Source of the DNA: Microbulbifer marinus
GTDB lineage: Bacteria; Pseudomonadota; Gammaproteobacteria; Pseudomonadales; Cellvibrionaceae
Length of the DNA: 64,000 nucleotides
NCBI RefSeq assembly: GCF_900107725.1
Contig: NZ_FNQO01000001.1
Location: forward strand, 1,604,458 to 1,668,457
Direction: 5' to 3'
Shown one piece after another: positions 7,344 to 17,077 of the stretch. The notes below the pieces were generated by a model. It was not told the DNA's origin. It did not search any database and saw only the letters and a list, made by a program, of their open reading frames with translations. Positions within the stretch are counted from its first letter, which is position 1. Each line of letters opens with the position of its first letter. A program made the position numbers and the translations under genes.

Positions 7344-9710
7344 ATGCCCAACGCCAAGCGCAGCCTTGCGGCCGCCATTGCACTCGCATCCCTGAGCAGC
7401 ACCGCGGCATTCGCCAACGAATCCGCCTTTTCCCAGGTAGTCGCCTTCGGTGACAGCCTGACCGACGTCGGCAATGCCGGCGTATTTACCAGCGGTGGCG
7501 AAGACCGTCAGGTGGCCATCAGCCTGATGTCCCAGCAGCTGGGACTCGGCCCGGTAACGCCGTCCTGCGGCGGCATGCAACTGTGCCTGCCCAGTGTCGA
7601 CCCGAGCCTGAGCGAAGCGGAACTGCTGGCGTCGGCACAGGCCCAGGTACAGGTAGCGCTGTCTAACTCGGGCAACGGCTGGGCCGTCGGCGGTCACCGC
7701 GCCGGCGATGTGCTACTGAATATTCTCGGCACCCAGGGTTACTTCAACTATCTAAGCGAGCGCGGTTTGACGCTCGATATCACCGACCACAGTTTTTACA
7801 GCGCGCTGCTGCCGGATCCGACTCGCGAAACCAGCACCGGCCTCTATCCCGATCTGGACCTGCTGGGCCTGCTTCTGCAGGGCCCCTCTGTGGTTGCCGA
7901 GCTACGTGCGGCGGCAGACAGCTTCAGGGCCGCCGGTGACACCGCCACCGCGGACGCCTACGATGCCCAGGCAGACGGCCTGCAAGCGCAAATCGACGCG
8001 GCACCGGGCCAGATCGTTGCCGACTCCGGCATTACCGGCAATCCGCACCCGACCGGCCTCGGCTACCTGGAGACCACCTCCGGCAAGGCCGACCCGAACG
8101 CCCTCTACTGGGTCAACGGCGGCGGCAACGATCTGCTGGGCGGCTTCGAAGCGATGGTTACCGGCAACATTACCGAGGCGCAGTTCGGCGAAAATATCGG
8201 CATGGCGGCCACGATGCTGGCGGACGCGGCCGGCGCTCTGTCGAACGCCGGTGCCAACTATATCCTGCTGTCCAACGTGCCCGACGTCAGCAAGACCGCC
8301 GGCGTCTATGCCAGCACCATGCAGGCGGTGTACAACAGCCCGGAAGCGCAGCAACTTAACGACGCGGTGACCGCCGGCCTGATCACCCAGGAAGAGGCCG
8401 ACGCGCAGCTGCAGGCGGCGGTCGACGCCACGCTGATGCAGACCAGTGCGGCCAGCGAAGCCTTCAACTCCACCCTGCTCTCCGCCGCCAAGGATATCGA
8501 CGGCGTGCTGATGGTGGACCAGGCCGGCGTGCTCAAGGTGACCCTGGCCAATGCCGGCGCACTGGGTTTCTCCGCCGAGTTCGACCAGACCACCTTCTGC
8601 TACAACGGCAACCAGTGCATCCAGCACCCGGAATACGGCATCGACGGCACCGCGCCGGATGACAGCCAGCTGATCTTCAACGACGCGGTGCACCCGACCC
8701 AGGCGGCGCAGCAGATGCTGGCCGATTACTATACCAACGTGGTCAATGCGGCACAGGTCGCCGGCCAGCTGCCGGATGTCGGCGTGCAGGCCGCGCGCAC
8801 GCACACCAACACGCTGGATGAAAGCCTGCTCGGCGCCCGCTACCGCGAAGCGCAGAGTGGCGTGTTTGTCGGTACCGTGTTCGGCAATACCGACTACGAC
8901 AGCGCCTTCGCGCCGAATGTCAGTGGCGATAACAGCGGCAACCTGATCGGTGCCACCTATGCGCTGCGCAATAACACGGAGCTGGGCTTCGCCGTCAGCC
9001 GCACCGATATCGATGTCGACAACGACCAGGCCGCGGTGGAGTCCACCTCCACCAACTACAGCCTGTTCGGCCGCATGCACTACGATGTATTTTTCGTCGA
9101 TGCCAGTGCGACCCTGACCGACGTCGACTACGACAACGTCAGCCGCACTTTCGGCCTCGGCAACAACTTCAGCAGCAGCCTCGATGCGACCACCGCCGGT
9201 GAAAACCTGTCCCTGAGCATGACCGCCGGTGTGAACATTCTCAGCGGCGCCTCGCAGTTCGGCCCTTTCGCCAATGTCACCCGCGCGACCGTGGATGTGG
9301 ACGGCTATACCGAGGATGCCATCGACGGCTTCACCTACACCGACCTCAACGGCATCGAGCGCGATCCGTTCGGCATGCACTTCGGCGATCAGGAGCGCCG
9401 CTACACCACCATGCGTATCGGTGCCTTCGCCAGCAAGACCTGGGACAACGTCAGCGCCTACGGTCAGGTCTGGTATGAAGACACCACCGGTACCGACAAC
9501 GACTCGGTCGAAGTGGGTGTGAAGTCCATGGAAGGCAATATGAACGCTATGCCGAGCTACGCCAGCGAAGGCGTCGGCCTGTTTGAGGACGGCGCCGGTG
9601 CGATTGTCGGTCTGCGCTGGCAGGCGGCCGACAGCATCGCCGTCAGTGCCAACCTGGCCGCGCGTCCGACTACCGAATCGGGCTCCATCAACGTCAGCTA
9701 CCGCTTCTAA
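7344..9710 (+). CDS. GDSL-type esterase/lipase autotransporter
   Basis: A 788-residue type Va autotransporter. A signal peptide (about residues 1-25, ending near TAAFANE) leads into a GDSL/SGNH hydrolase passenger: nucleophile Ser38 in AFGDSLTDVGN, the Asn block in YWVNGGGNDLLGG, and Asp447/His450 in NDAVHPTQ. From about residue 490 a translocator barrel begins (LGARYREAQSGVFVG) and ends in the aromatic SYRF expected for outer-membrane insertion. It resembles EstA-type surface esterases acting on short or medium acyl esters. The ribosome site is AGGAG, and a terminator follows at 9721. An extended, Ala-rich insertion sits between the Ser and Asn blocks. Confidence 0.93.
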   Translation: MPNAKRSLAAAIALASLSSTAAFANESAFSQVVAFGDSLTDVGNAGVFTSGGEDRQVAISLMSQQLGLGPVTPSCGGMQLCLPSVDPSLSEAELLASAQAQVQVALSNSGNGWAVGGHRAGDVLLNILGTQGYFNYLSERGLTLDITDHSFYSALLPDPTRETSTGLYPDLDLLGLLLQGPSVVAELRAAADSFRAAGDTATADAYDAQADGLQAQIDAAPGQIVADSGITGNPHPTGLGYLETTSGKADPNALYWVNGGGNDLLGGFEAMVTGNITEAQFGENIGMAATMLADAAGALSNAGANYILLSNVPDVSKTAGVYASTMQAVYNSPEAQQLNDAVTAGLITQEEADAQLQAAVDATLMQTSAASEAFNSTLLSAAKDIDGVLMVDQAGVLKVTLANAGALGFSAEFDQTTFCYNGNQCIQHPEYGIDGTAPDDSQLIFNDAVHPTQAAQQMLADYYTNVVNAAQVAGQLPDVGVQAARTHTNTLDESLLGARYREAQSGVFVGTVFGNTDYDSAFAPNVSGDNSGNLIGATYALRNNTELGFAVSRTDIDVDNDQAAVESTSTNYSLFGRMHYDVFFVDASATLTDVDYDNVSRTFGLGNNFSSSLDATTAGENLSLSMTAGVNILSGASQFGPFANVTRATVDVDGYTEDAIDGFTYTDLNGIERDPFGMHFGDQERRYTTMRIGAFASKTWDNVSAYGQVWYEDTTGTDNDSVEVGVKSMEGNMNAMPSYASEGVGLFEDGAGAIVGLRWQAADSIAVSANLAARPTTESGSINVSYRF

Positions 9711-9720
9711 GCAACCCTCA

Positions 9721-9754
9721 GTGCGCCCTCACTCCGGGGGGCGCACAACTTTTT
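9721..9754 (+). terminator. Rho-independent terminator after the esterase
   Basis: Stem GTGCGCCC (9721-9728) with GGGCGCAC (9739-9746), ten-base loop, then a run of five T at 9750-9754. It starts ten bases after the esterase stop. Confidence 0.85.
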
Positions 9755-9851
9755 CTCCTCGCCGTCCGCCCGATCCGTCCGACTATCTCAGCGGCGCTCG
9801 CCAAACTGCCGGTGCGGTTGCAAAATGGTGCCCTTCTTTTTTCGAAGGACA

Positions 9852-10385
9852 ATGACAAACACCATGTTCCAACTGGAAACACCGCAACTGGTGCTGCGCG
9901 AACTGACCGAAGAAGATGCACCACTGATGCTCGCGGTACTGAACGATGCCGATTTCCTGCGCAACGTCGGCGATCGCGGGGTGCGCACGGTAGACGATGC
10001 CCGCCGCTATATCGTCGACGGCCCCATGGCGATGTATCGCCAGTACGGTTTCGGTATGTACCGAGTGGAACTAAAGGATGGCACCGCCATCGGCCTGTGC
10101 GGACTGGTCAAGCGCGACGGCCTCGACGATGTCGATATCGGCTTCGCGTTCCTGCCGGACTTCCGCGGCCAGGGTTACGCACTGGAGGCTGCCGAAGCGG
10201 TGATGCAATACGCCCGCGAACAAGTAGCCCTTAAGCGTGTCGTGGCCATTACCCTTCCCGACAATACGCCCTCTGTCCGTCTGCTGGAAAAAATCGGCCT
10301 GCAGCCCGAAGGGCGTATCACATTGCCCAACGATGACGACGAGTTGCTGCTAATGGGCTGGAGCGCGACGCCTACAAAAAACTAA
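9852..10385 (+). CDS. GNAT acetyltransferase (RimJ/RimL type)
   Basis: A 177-residue GNAT_3-type acetyltransferase, which moves an acetyl group from acetyl-CoA to an amine. Seen are the N-terminal ETPQLVLRELTEEDAP strand-turn, the central LCGLVKRDGLDDVDIGFAFL strands and the acetyl-CoA loop PDFRGQGYALEA (an R-G-Q-G-Y variant of the Q/RxxGxG motif), then VVAITLPDNTPSVRLLEKIG. Three ATGs compete (9825, 9852, 9864); AAGGA lies just before 9852, so the start is uncertain. It faces the symporter gene across a terminator. The acceptor could be a protein N-terminus, an antibiotic or a small amine. Confidence 0.8.
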   Translation: MTNTMFQLETPQLVLRELTEEDAPLMLAVLNDADFLRNVGDRGVRTVDDARRYIVDGPMAMYRQYGFGMYRVELKDGTAIGLCGLVKRDGLDDVDIGFAFLPDFRGQGYALEAAEAVMQYAREQVALKRVVAITLPDNTPSVRLLEKIGLQPEGRITLPNDDDELLLMGWSATPTKN

Positions 10386-10387
10386 GT

Positions 10388-10429
10388 AAAAAAAGGCGAG
10401 CACACTCCTGAGGGAACGAGTGTCTCGCC
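10388..10429 (-). terminator. Rho-independent terminator of the symporter operon
   Basis: On the minus strand a stem of 12 to 13 pairs with one bulge (10395-10429, GGCGAG side to CTCGCC side) is followed by seven T (10388-10394). It lies about 68 bases after the symporter stop and between convergent genes. Confidence 0.85.
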
Positions 10430-10496
10430 AAGGATGGTATATCTAGGAGGCAGGCCGGGGCAGGTTTACCCTGCCCTACCCGCAAGCAGTGACAAC

Positions 10497-12203
10497 TCAG
10501 TGCGCGCTGGCCTCGCCGGCGCCTTTCGGGAAGCGGATATTGGCCACCATCTCCTGCACATCCTTCGGTGCATCGGAGGTGAAGCGCGCCACAGCGGTTG
10601 CAACGGCAAAGTTCAGCAGCATACCCAGGGTACCGATACCCTCCGGCGAGATACCGAACCACCAGTTCTCCGGGGTGTTGGCGGCGGGATTCACGAACTT
10701 GAAGTAGATGATATAGGCCGCCGTGAAGGTGATACCGGAAACCATGCCCGCGATGGCGCCTTCCTTGTTCATCCGCTTACTGAAGATACCCAGGATAATG
10801 GCGGGGAAGAAGGACGACGCCGCGAGCCCGAACGCGAATGCCACCACCTGCGCGACGAAGCCCGGTGGGTTGATCCCCAGGTAGCCCGCGATACCGATGG
10901 CCACCGCCGAGGCGATACGCGCGTAGCGCAGCTCCTGCTTGTCACTGATATGCGGCATCAGGTTGCGCTTCAGCAGGTCGTGCGAGATGGAGGTCGAGAT
11001 CACCAGCAGCAGGCCCGCCGAAGTCGACAGTGCCGCGGCGACGCCACCGGCAGCCACCAACGCGATCACCCAGGCCGGCAGATCGGCGATTTCCGGGTTG
11101 GCCAGCACCATGATATCGCGGTCGATATTCATCTCATTGCGCTCATCGCCGGAATAGAACATCTTGCCGTCGCCGTTCTTGTCCTCCCACGAGATCAGGC
11201 CGGTGCTCTCCCAGTTACTGATCCAGCTCGGCGCCTCCTCGTAGGCGGTGCCCTGCGCATCCGGACCGTTGATCGTATCGATCATGTTTACCCGGGCGAA
11301 GGTGGCGATGGCCGGAGCAGTGGTATACAGCAGCGCGATAAACAGCAGTGCCCAGCCGGCAGACTTGCGCGCGTCGCGCACCTTGGGCACGGTGAAGAAG
11401 CGCACGATCACGTGCGGCAGGCCCGCGGTGCCGACCATCAGTGCTGCGGTAATGAAGAACACATCGATGGTGCTCTTGGTTCCCGAGGTGTATTCGGCGA
11501 AGCCAAGCTCCGTCGACAGCCCATCGAGCTTGTCCAGCAGGTAGGTGCCGGAGCCGTCGTTCAGCTCCGCGCCGAAGCCGATCTGTGGGATCACGTGGCC
11601 GGTCATCATGATCGAGATGAAGATGGCCGGCACCAGGTAGGCGCAGATCAGTACGCAGTACTGGGCCACCTGGGTGTAGGTAATGCCCTTCATGCCGCCG
11701 AGCACCGCGTAGAAGAACACGATCGCCATACCGATGATCACGCCCGCGGTGATGTCCACCTCCAGGAAGCGCGAGAAGACCACGCCGACGCCGCGCATCT
11801 GCCCCGCCACATAGGTGAAGCACACGAATACGGCACAGATTACTGCGACGGTGCGCGCGGTATTCGAGTAGTAGCGGTCCCCGATAAACGCCGGCACGGT
11901 GAACTTGCCGAACTTGCGCAAGTAGGGTGCCAGGCACAAGGCCAACAACACATAGCCACCGGTCCAGCCCATCAGGTAAACGGCACCGTCGTAACCCATA
12001 AAGCTGATCAGGCCAGCCATGGAGATAAACGAGGCCGCCGACATCCAGTCGGCCGCCGTGGCCATGCCATTAGCGACCGGGTTGACGCCGCCACTGGCGA
12101 CATAGAAATCCCGGGTGGAGCCGGCGCGCGCCCAGATGGCGATGCCGATATACAGGGCGAAGGTCAGCCCCACGATAATGAATGTGAGAGTTTGAATATC
12201 CAT
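10497..12203 (-). CDS. Na+/solute symporter large subunit (VC_2705/ActP-like)
   Basis: A 568-residue SSS-family (SLC5) carrier with about 13 membrane spans. The N-terminus ([19 protein letters not shown] then [14 protein letters not shown]) and [16 protein letters not shown] are typical of the acetate permease branch, and the pairing with a DUF4212 small protein places it in the VC_2705 subfamily of two-part Na+/solute symporters, whose substrate is thought to be a short carboxylate. An external loop carries DKNGDGK (residues 341-347), an EF-hand-like calcium motif. The small subunit gene ends ten bases upstream, so both form an operon. Acs and CrbS/CrbR nearby point to acetate or propionate; that is inference. 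Confidence 0.88.
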   Translation of the reverse strand: MDIQTLTFIIVGLTFALYIGIAIWARAGSTRDFYVASGGVNPVANGMATAADWMSAASFISMAGLISFMGYDGAVYLMGWTGGYVLLALCLAPYLRKFGKFTVPAFIGDRYYSNTARTVAVICAVFVCFTYVAGQMRGVGVVFSRFLEVDITAGVIIGMAIVFFYAVLGGMKGITYTQVAQYCVLICAYLVPAIFISIMMTGHVIPQIGFGAELNDGSGTYLLDKLDGLSTELGFAEYTSGTKSTIDVFFITAALMVGTAGLPHVIVRFFTVPKVRDARKSAGWALLFIALLYTTAPAIATFARVNMIDTINGPDAQGTAYEEAPSWISNWESTGLISWEDKNGDGKMFYSGDERNEMNIDRDIMVLANPEIADLPAWVIALVAAGGVAAALSTSAGLLLVISTSISHDLLKRNLMPHISDKQELRYARIASAVAIGIAGYLGINPPGFVAQVVAFAFGLAASSFFPAIILGIFSKRMNKEGAIAGMVSGITFTAAYIIYFKFVNPAANTPENWWFGISPEGIGTLGMLLNFAVATAVARFTSDAPKDVQEMVANIRFPKGAGEASAH

Positions 12204-12212
12204 GACCCGCTC

Positions 12213-12530
12213 CTAGTGTGTGTATTCTTCTTCGAGGGATTCACCAAGCTCTTGCGGCTCTTCGTGGTCCTCGTGCACGTTGTACCTGCGATCGAGTTTG
12301 TTCATCTTGATCACGTACACCACGATCAGCGCCAGGAACACGTAAATGGAACCCTGCTGGGCAAACCAGAAGCCGAGCTTGAAACCGCCGAGGCGAATTG
12401 CATTGAGCTCATCGACCAGCAGGACGCCGCAGCCGAAGGACACGGCGAACCAGATCACCAGCAGTGTCAGCATCAGACGCAGGTTTTCCTTCCAGTAATC
12501 GTCCGCGTGTTGTTCGCTTTCGAAACCCAT
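12213..12530 (-). CDS. DUF4212 small subunit of the Na+/solute symporter
   Basis: A 105-residue membrane protein with two hydrophobic helices (around LMLTLLVIWFAVSFGCGVLL and IYVFLALIVVYVIKM) and hydrophilic ends. The DYWKENLRLM beginning and the FGFWFAQQGS-like centre (here LGFWFAQQGSIYVF) define DUF4212, which is found almost only next to VC_2705-type symporters and is thought to be their accessory subunit. The ATG at 12530 has a GGGAG ribosome site; an in-frame TTG five codons upstream lies inside that site and is rejected. The C-terminus is acidic (EDHEEPQELGESLEEEY). Nine bases separate it from the large subunit. Confidence 0.9.
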   Translation of the reverse strand: MGFESEQHADDYWKENLRLMLTLLVIWFAVSFGCGVLLVDELNAIRLGGFKLGFWFAQQGSIYVFLALIVVYVIKMNKLDRRYNVHEDHEEPQELGESLEEEYTH

Positions 12531-12607
12531 CTTTCTATCTCCCAAAAATATTATTAAGAGTTATTGTCCGATTATGAGAGCACCCTGACGGGCGCCCCGG
12601 GGAGTTG

Positions 12608-13924
12608 CTAGAACACATACTTTACCGAAAACTGCAGCCGCTGCAGCTCTCCCTCATCGTCGGCCAAAGTACCACTGAGGTTTTCGATCTCCTTGCTGGC
12701 GAGAATATATTCGCCACCCAGGGTCATTTTCGGGATCGGCGAATAGAGCAGGTTCAGTTGCATACTCTGGTAAGCCGCGGCGGTGGTGTCGGAGACGCTG
12801 TCCGGGTTGTCGGCCTTGGAGGCGGACAGCACCAGGTTGCTGCGCCACTCATCGCTCCAGAAATGGCGCAGGGCGATAAAGCCGCCGCTCTGCTCGATCA
12901 ACTCAATATCACCGTCCGCCTCGATAATACCGGCGCGGTAGCCGTTAAGGCCCATATAGCGACCGAGCGCGTTGCCGGAACTCAGCATAAAGCGGATATC
13001 GTCGCGGCCCAGCTGGTATTTGCCGGACACGCTGATTGCATAACCGCGCATCGACTCGTTGTCGGCGCCGCTGTCATAGGCCAGCTCGCGACTCATCGAC
13101 GCCACCGAGTAACTGAAATCGCCGGCGCTGTTGTTGTAGCGCAAAACCAGGTCCGGCGTGCCGCTGTCGTCGTAGGGGTTCTCGCTGCCGTTGTACAGGG
13201 TCGTGGCCGGGTTTTCCGCGGCCAGCTGCAAGCTGCCGCTGCCGATTTTGCGCGTGTAGCGCAGTTGCGGCTGGCGCTCGAAAATGGTGCCGACGGGGCC
13301 GACGAAGTCCATACCCTCCGGCAGCGCCCCCACATTGAAGAAGGTCGACCAGGTCTGGCCCGCGAGCAGGCTGTTGCGGCCATCCATCTGCCAGTCCACA
13401 TAGGCATGGCGCAGCCGCTGGGCGTAGGAGTTGCTGATGCGCTCGTCGCCCTGGCCGCTGGCCATCGCATCGATTTCCAGGTGCGTATTGACCTGGCCAC
13501 CGGCTACCGCGGTGCGGCTCTTGATGAACAGGCGCGACGACTTGGCGTGGGAGTGGAAGCTGCTATCACCACCCTCGCCGCCAACCGGTATCGTGGACGG
13601 CACCAGGAAATCCTCACCGATGCCGGCGGTGGCGGCATTGCCGTCGGAATATTCGCTGAACATACTGTCCAGTTTCATAAAGCCGCCGATCTCGATCTGC
13701 GTGCCCTGTGGTTGCTGCGGTGGCTCAGGGTTATCCACCACCGCGCGGCGCTGCTGCGCCGCCTCGGCGGCAAGTTTGTCCACCTGCGCCTGCAGCTCCT
13801 CGATACGCAGCTGCAGTTCCTCTGTACTGGTCTGTGCTGCCGCAGACAGCGGCACCAGGTTGATCATCATCGCTGAAAACAGGCCCGCCGCTGTGCGGGC
13901 AGATTTTATTCTTGTAAGCGACAT
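12608..13924 (-). CDS. DcaP-like trimeric outer-membrane porin
   Basis: A 438-residue outer-membrane protein. It has a signal peptide (about 1-30, ending SAAAQT), then a heptad-rich helix (TEELQLRIEELQAQVDKLA, residues about 33-60) as found in DcaP-type porins, then a strand-rich barrel beginning IEIGGFMKLDSMF and ending in the C-terminal aromatic FSVKYVF. DcaP relatives admit dicarboxylates and other small anions. It is divergent from acs and upstream of the symporter genes on the same strand (77 bases apart), so outer-membrane entry of the carboxylate used by this module is a sound inference; the true substrate is unknown. Confidence 0.82.
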   Translation of the reverse strand: MSLTRIKSARTAAGLFSAMMINLVPLSAAAQTSTEELQLRIEELQAQVDKLAAEAAQQRRAVVDNPEPPQQPQGTQIEIGGFMKLDSMFSEYSDGNAATAGIGEDFLVPSTIPVGGEGGDSSFHSHAKSSRLFIKSRTAVAGGQVNTHLEIDAMASGQGDERISNSYAQRLRHAYVDWQMDGRNSLLAGQTWSTFFNVGALPEGMDFVGPVGTIFERQPQLRYTRKIGSGSLQLAAENPATTLYNGSENPYDDSGTPDLVLRYNNSAGDFSYSVASMSRELAYDSGADNESMRGYAISVSGKYQLGRDDIRFMLSSGNALGRYMGLNGYRAGIIEADGDIELIEQSGGFIALRHFWSDEWRSNLVLSASKADNPDSVSDTTAAAYQSMQLNLLYSPIPKMTLGGEYILASKEIENLSGTLADDEGELQRLQFSVKYVF

Positions 13925-14006
13925 AAGCTCCCTCCGAGCGTGATTTGTCGAAATACTGCTTTGCCGCTGACGATAAAAGCCTGTTGGCGATCACTTGGGT
14001 ATTAAC

Positions 14007-14079
14007 CATTGGTCTAAATCCGCCGCTCTTTCGACCAATGTCTAAGGACCCATTTCTTCTGTTTCGACGTTTGTCTAAT
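14007..14079. promoter_or_regulatory. Repeat-rich control region between the porin and acs
   Basis: Within the 219-base divergent gap are three direct copies of the core G(G/T)TCTAA-like heptamer (TGGTCTAA at 14010, TGTCTAA at 14039, TGTCTAA at 14072), 29 and 33 bases apart, and an inverted pair CATTGGTC (14007-14014) / GACCAATG (14033-14040). These are candidate binding sites for the CrbR-like activator, by position only. No strong consensus promoter is seen, as expected for an activator-dependent gene. Confidence 0.45.
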
Positions 14080-14143
14080 ACGCCCGGCCGCGGGGATATG
14101 CAGAATGCGAAAGACAAGAACTGGCAAGATGATGAGGCCCACC

Positions 14144-16102
14144 GTGTCTGAGCAAACCCTCTACCCCGTACCGCAGCACTACGCCGAGCAAACCCTGCTG
14201 AACGAAGAGGAATACTTCGAGCTGTACAACCGATCCGTCGAGGACAGCGAGGGCTTCTGGCGCGAACAGGGCCAGCGGCTCGACTGGATCAAGCCCTATA
14301 CTCAGGTCAAGGACGTCTCCTTCGCCAGGGACGACCTGCATATCCGCTGGTACGCCGACGGCAGCCTGAACGTCGCCGCCAACTGCCTCGACCGCCACCT
14401 GGCCGAACACGGCGACAGCACTGCCATCCTGTGGGTCGGCGACGAACCCGGCGTGTCGCGGGAGATCAGCTACCGCGAACTGCACGCGGACGTCTGCCGC
14501 TTCGCCAACGGCCTCAAGTCGCTCGGCGTACAGAAGGGCGATGTGGTCACCATCTACATGCCGATGATTCCGGAAGCGGCCGTGGCCATGCTGGCCTGCG
14601 CGCGTATCGGCGCGATTCACTCGGTGGTATTCGCCGGGTTTTCCCCGGAGGCCCTGGCCGGCCGTATGGACGACGGCAAGTCGCGCGTACTGATCACCGC
14701 CAATGCCGGTGTGCGCGGCGGCCGCTCGGTGGTACTGAAGGAGAACGTCGACAAGGCGGTCGCGCTGTGCTGTGAGACCACCGTGGACAAGGTGGTCGTC
14801 GTGAACTACACCAGCGACAAGGTCGCCTGGAACCCGGAGCGGGACTGCGACTACGGCGAGCTGGTGGCACAACAGAGCGACGACTGCCCGGCGGAGGCGA
14901 TGAACGCGGAGGATCCGCTGTTCATCCTGTACACGTCCGGCTCCACCGGCAAACCCAAGGGCGTGCTGCACACCAGCGGCGGCTACCTCACCTATGCCTC
15001 CCTGACCCACGAATACGTGTTCGACTACCGCCACGGCGAGCGCTACTGGTGCGCCGCCGATATCGGCTGGGTCACCGGCCACTCGTATATCCTCTACGGC
15101 CCACTGGCGAACGGCGCCACCACCGTGATGTACGAGGGTGTACCGAACTACCCGGACGTGACCCGCGTGGCGCAGATCATCGACGAACACAAAATCGACA
15201 TTCTGTATATCGCGCCGACGGCCATTCGCGCACTGATGGCCGAGGGCGACAAGCCTGTGGCGGGAGCCGATCTGTCCAGCCTGCGCCTGCTCGGTACCGT
15301 CGGCGAGCCGATCAATCCGGAGGCGTGGAAGTGGTATCACCGCACCTTCGGTCGCGGCCGCTGCCCGATCGTCGACACCTGGTGGCAGACCGAAACCGGT
15401 GCCGCCATGCTGACGCCGCTGCCCGGCGCCACGGCGCTGAAACCCGGCTCCGCCACCCGTCCCTTCTTCGGCGTGCAGCCGGCGCTGGTGGACAACGACG
15501 GCAACATCCTCGACGGCGCCGCCGAGGGCAACCTGGTGCTGCTGGACAGCTGGCCCGGCCAGATGCGCACGGTGTTCGGCGATCACCAGCGCTTTATCGA
15601 TACCTACTTCAGCACCTTCGACGGTATGTACTTCACCGGCGACGGCGCCCGCCGCGATGCCGACGGCTACTACTGGATCACCGGGCGTGTGGACGATGTG
15701 CTGAACGTGTCCGGCCACCGTATGGGCACCGCCGAACTGGAGAGTGCGCTGGTCGCCCACCAGGCGGTTGCCGAGGCGGCAGTGGTGGGTTACCCGCACG
15801 ATATCAAGGGCCAAGGTATCTACGTCTACGTGACCCTGAACAGCGACCTGGAACCCAGCGAGGAGATGCGCCGGCAACTGCGCGACTGGCTGCGCGCCGA
15901 GATTGGCCCCATCGCCACGCCGGACGTGATCCAGTGGGCGCCGGGCCTGCCAAAGACCCGTTCAGGCAAGATCATGCGCCGTATCCTGCGCAAGATCGCC
16001 GCCGACGAGTGCGACCAGCTCGGCGATATCTCCACCCTGGCGGACCCGTCAGTGGTGCGGCAACTGATCGACAATCACGCCGAGCTGACCCAGAGCGCCT
16101 GA
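14144..16102 (+). CDS. acs: Acetyl-CoA synthetase
   Basis: A 652-residue AMP-forming acetate-CoA ligase, exactly the length of E. coli Acs. It activates acetate to acetyl-AMP and then acetyl-CoA. Visible motifs include [12 protein letters not shown] (P-loop-like A3), DTWWQTETG (acetate pocket with the Trp), [20 protein letters not shown] (hinge) and [11 protein letters not shown] with the acetylatable Lys609 at the position it has in enterobacteria. An ATG at 14105 is in frame, but the GTG at 14144 has GAGG six bases away and gives [10 protein letters not shown], the family start. It is divergent from the porin and followed by two hairpins before the crbR-like gene. Confidence 0.97.
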   Translation: MSEQTLYPVPQHYAEQTLLNEEEYFELYNRSVEDSEGFWREQGQRLDWIKPYTQVKDVSFARDDLHIRWYADGSLNVAANCLDRHLAEHGDSTAILWVGDEPGVSREISYRELHADVCRFANGLKSLGVQKGDVVTIYMPMIPEAAVAMLACARIGAIHSVVFAGFSPEALAGRMDDGKSRVLITANAGVRGGRSVVLKENVDKAVALCCETTVDKVVVVNYTSDKVAWNPERDCDYGELVAQQSDDCPAEAMNAEDPLFILYTSGSTGKPKGVLHTSGGYLTYASLTHEYVFDYRHGERYWCAADIGWVTGHSYILYGPLANGATTVMYEGVPNYPDVTRVAQIIDEHKIDILYIAPTAIRALMAEGDKPVAGADLSSLRLLGTVGEPINPEAWKWYHRTFGRGRCPIVDTWWQTETGAAMLTPLPGATALKPGSATRPFFGVQPALVDNDGNILDGAAEGNLVLLDSWPGQMRTVFGDHQRFIDTYFSTFDGMYFTGDGARRDADGYYWITGRVDDVLNVSGHRMGTAELESALVAHQAVAEAAVVGYPHDIKGQGIYVYVTLNSDLEPSEEMRRQLRDWLRAEIGPIATPDVIQWAPGLPKTRSGKIMRRILRKIAADECDQLGDISTLADPSVVRQLIDNHAELTQSA

Positions 16103-16111
16103 TTGGAAAAT

Positions 16112-16184
16112 GCCGGGTGTTGCGGCGCACCCGGCTGCTTGTATTCGCAGTAGCGGTATCGCCAGTGAACGGCGGTACCGCTTT
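16112..16184 (+). terminator. Tandem hairpins after acs
   Basis: First stem GCCGGGTG/CACCCGGC (16112-16135) with an 8-base loop and no T run; second a 12-pair stem with one G-T pair (16152-16163 with 16171-16182), loop AGTGAAC, followed by a short T-rich stretch. Together they probably end the acs transcript. Confidence 0.6.
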
Positions 16185-16229
16185 GCCGTTTTCGATAGAC
16201 AGAAACAATAACAACAGCTCACAGTATCG

Positions 16230-16262
16230 GCGTACACTGATAAGAATATAATGTGTGTACGC
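16230..16262 (+). promoter_or_regulatory. Putative crbR promoter with flanking inverted repeat
   Basis: A perfect -10 TATAAT (16247-16252) has no good -35 at the right distance. It is bracketed by perfect 8-base arms GCGTACAC (16230-16237) and GTGTACGC (16255-16262), an arrangement suited to a repressor or autoregulatory operator. Confidence 0.5.
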
Positions 16263-16324
16263 ACTCACTCTCGCCGGCGGATCTGCGTGGGGCGAGACCC
16301 ATTGATGATGAGGGAGCGATAACC

Positions 16325-17029
16325 ATGCACGCCAATACTAATAAAGCAGTGCAAAAGTTCATTATCGCCGACGACCACCCGCTGTTTCGCAGTGCCCTGC
16401 GCCAGTCCATTACCCAGGCATTCCCGGATGCCGAGCTGTACGAGGCAGAGGATATGGACAGCCTGCAGCGCTGCGTGGCCGCCCACGGCGATTGCGATCT
16501 GCTGTTGCTGGATCTGCACATGCCCGGCGCACGCGGGTTCAGCGGCCTGATTTTTGTCAGCGGCCAGTACCCACAACTACCGGTGATGGTGGTGTCCGCG
16601 AACGAGAAACCGGAAGTAATGTGCCGCGCGATCGACTACGGCGCCTGCGGTTTCCTGCCCAAGTCCGCACCGGTCGAGACGATCACCACCGCCCTGCAGC
16701 AGGCGCTGGCCGGCGAGATCTGGCTGCCGCAGGGCGTGGCCGAGCAGGGTGCGGCGGACTCCTCCGATCTGGCCGTGGCCGATGTGGTGGCATCGCTGAC
16801 GCCGCAGCAGTTCCGCGTCGCCACCATGCTCGCGGAAGGGCTGCTGAACAAGCAGATCGCCTACGAGATGAATGTCACCGAGGCCACCGTCAAGGCACAC
16901 CTGACGGCGCTGTTCCGCAAGCTGAACGTCAACTCGCGCACTCAGGCGGCTCTGGCGCTCGGCAGCCTGGATATCGAACCGCCCGGACAGTTCACGCCGC
17001 CGCCGAAGCACGCGCCGGCGCACGCCTGA
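16325..17029 (+). CDS. crbR: CrbR/ErdR-like LuxR-family response regulator
   Basis: A 234-residue response regulator. The receiver domain (about residues 10-125) has the acidic pair in IIADDHP, phospho-acceptor Asp63 in LLLDLHMPG, and the switch Lys in FLPKSAP. The C-terminal NarL/LuxR helix-turn-helix (about 165-225) shows LTPQQFRVATMLAEGLLNKQ and VKAHLTALFRKLNV. In Vibrio and Pseudomonas, CrbR/ErdR activates acs; placement after acs and beside a CrbS-like kinase strongly supports this identity. The ATG at 16325 follows GGGAG; an earlier in-frame ATG at 16253 overlaps the promoter and is rejected. The symbol is by analogy. Confidence 0.85.
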   Translation: MHANTNKAVQKFIIADDHPLFRSALRQSITQAFPDAELYEAEDMDSLQRCVAAHGDCDLLLLDLHMPGARGFSGLIFVSGQYPQLPVMVVSANEKPEVMCRAIDYGACGFLPKSAPVETITTALQQALAGEIWLPQGVAEQGAADSSDLAVADVVASLTPQQFRVATMLAEGLLNKQIAYEMNVTEATVKAHLTALFRKLNVNSRTQAALALGSLDIEPPGQFTPPPKHAPAHA

Positions 17030-17077
17030 ATCTCATATAGGAAAATCGGGAAACTCTCTACCTCGATGCGAAGGTCA

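Noticed and set aside
14075-15877. A 600-codon open frame antisense to acs, and similarly long ones opposite the symporter, the esterase and the TonB-dependent receptor
   Set aside because: They mirror strongly identified genes in GC-rich DNA, have low-complexity His/Gln/Arg/Val-rich translations and no family match.
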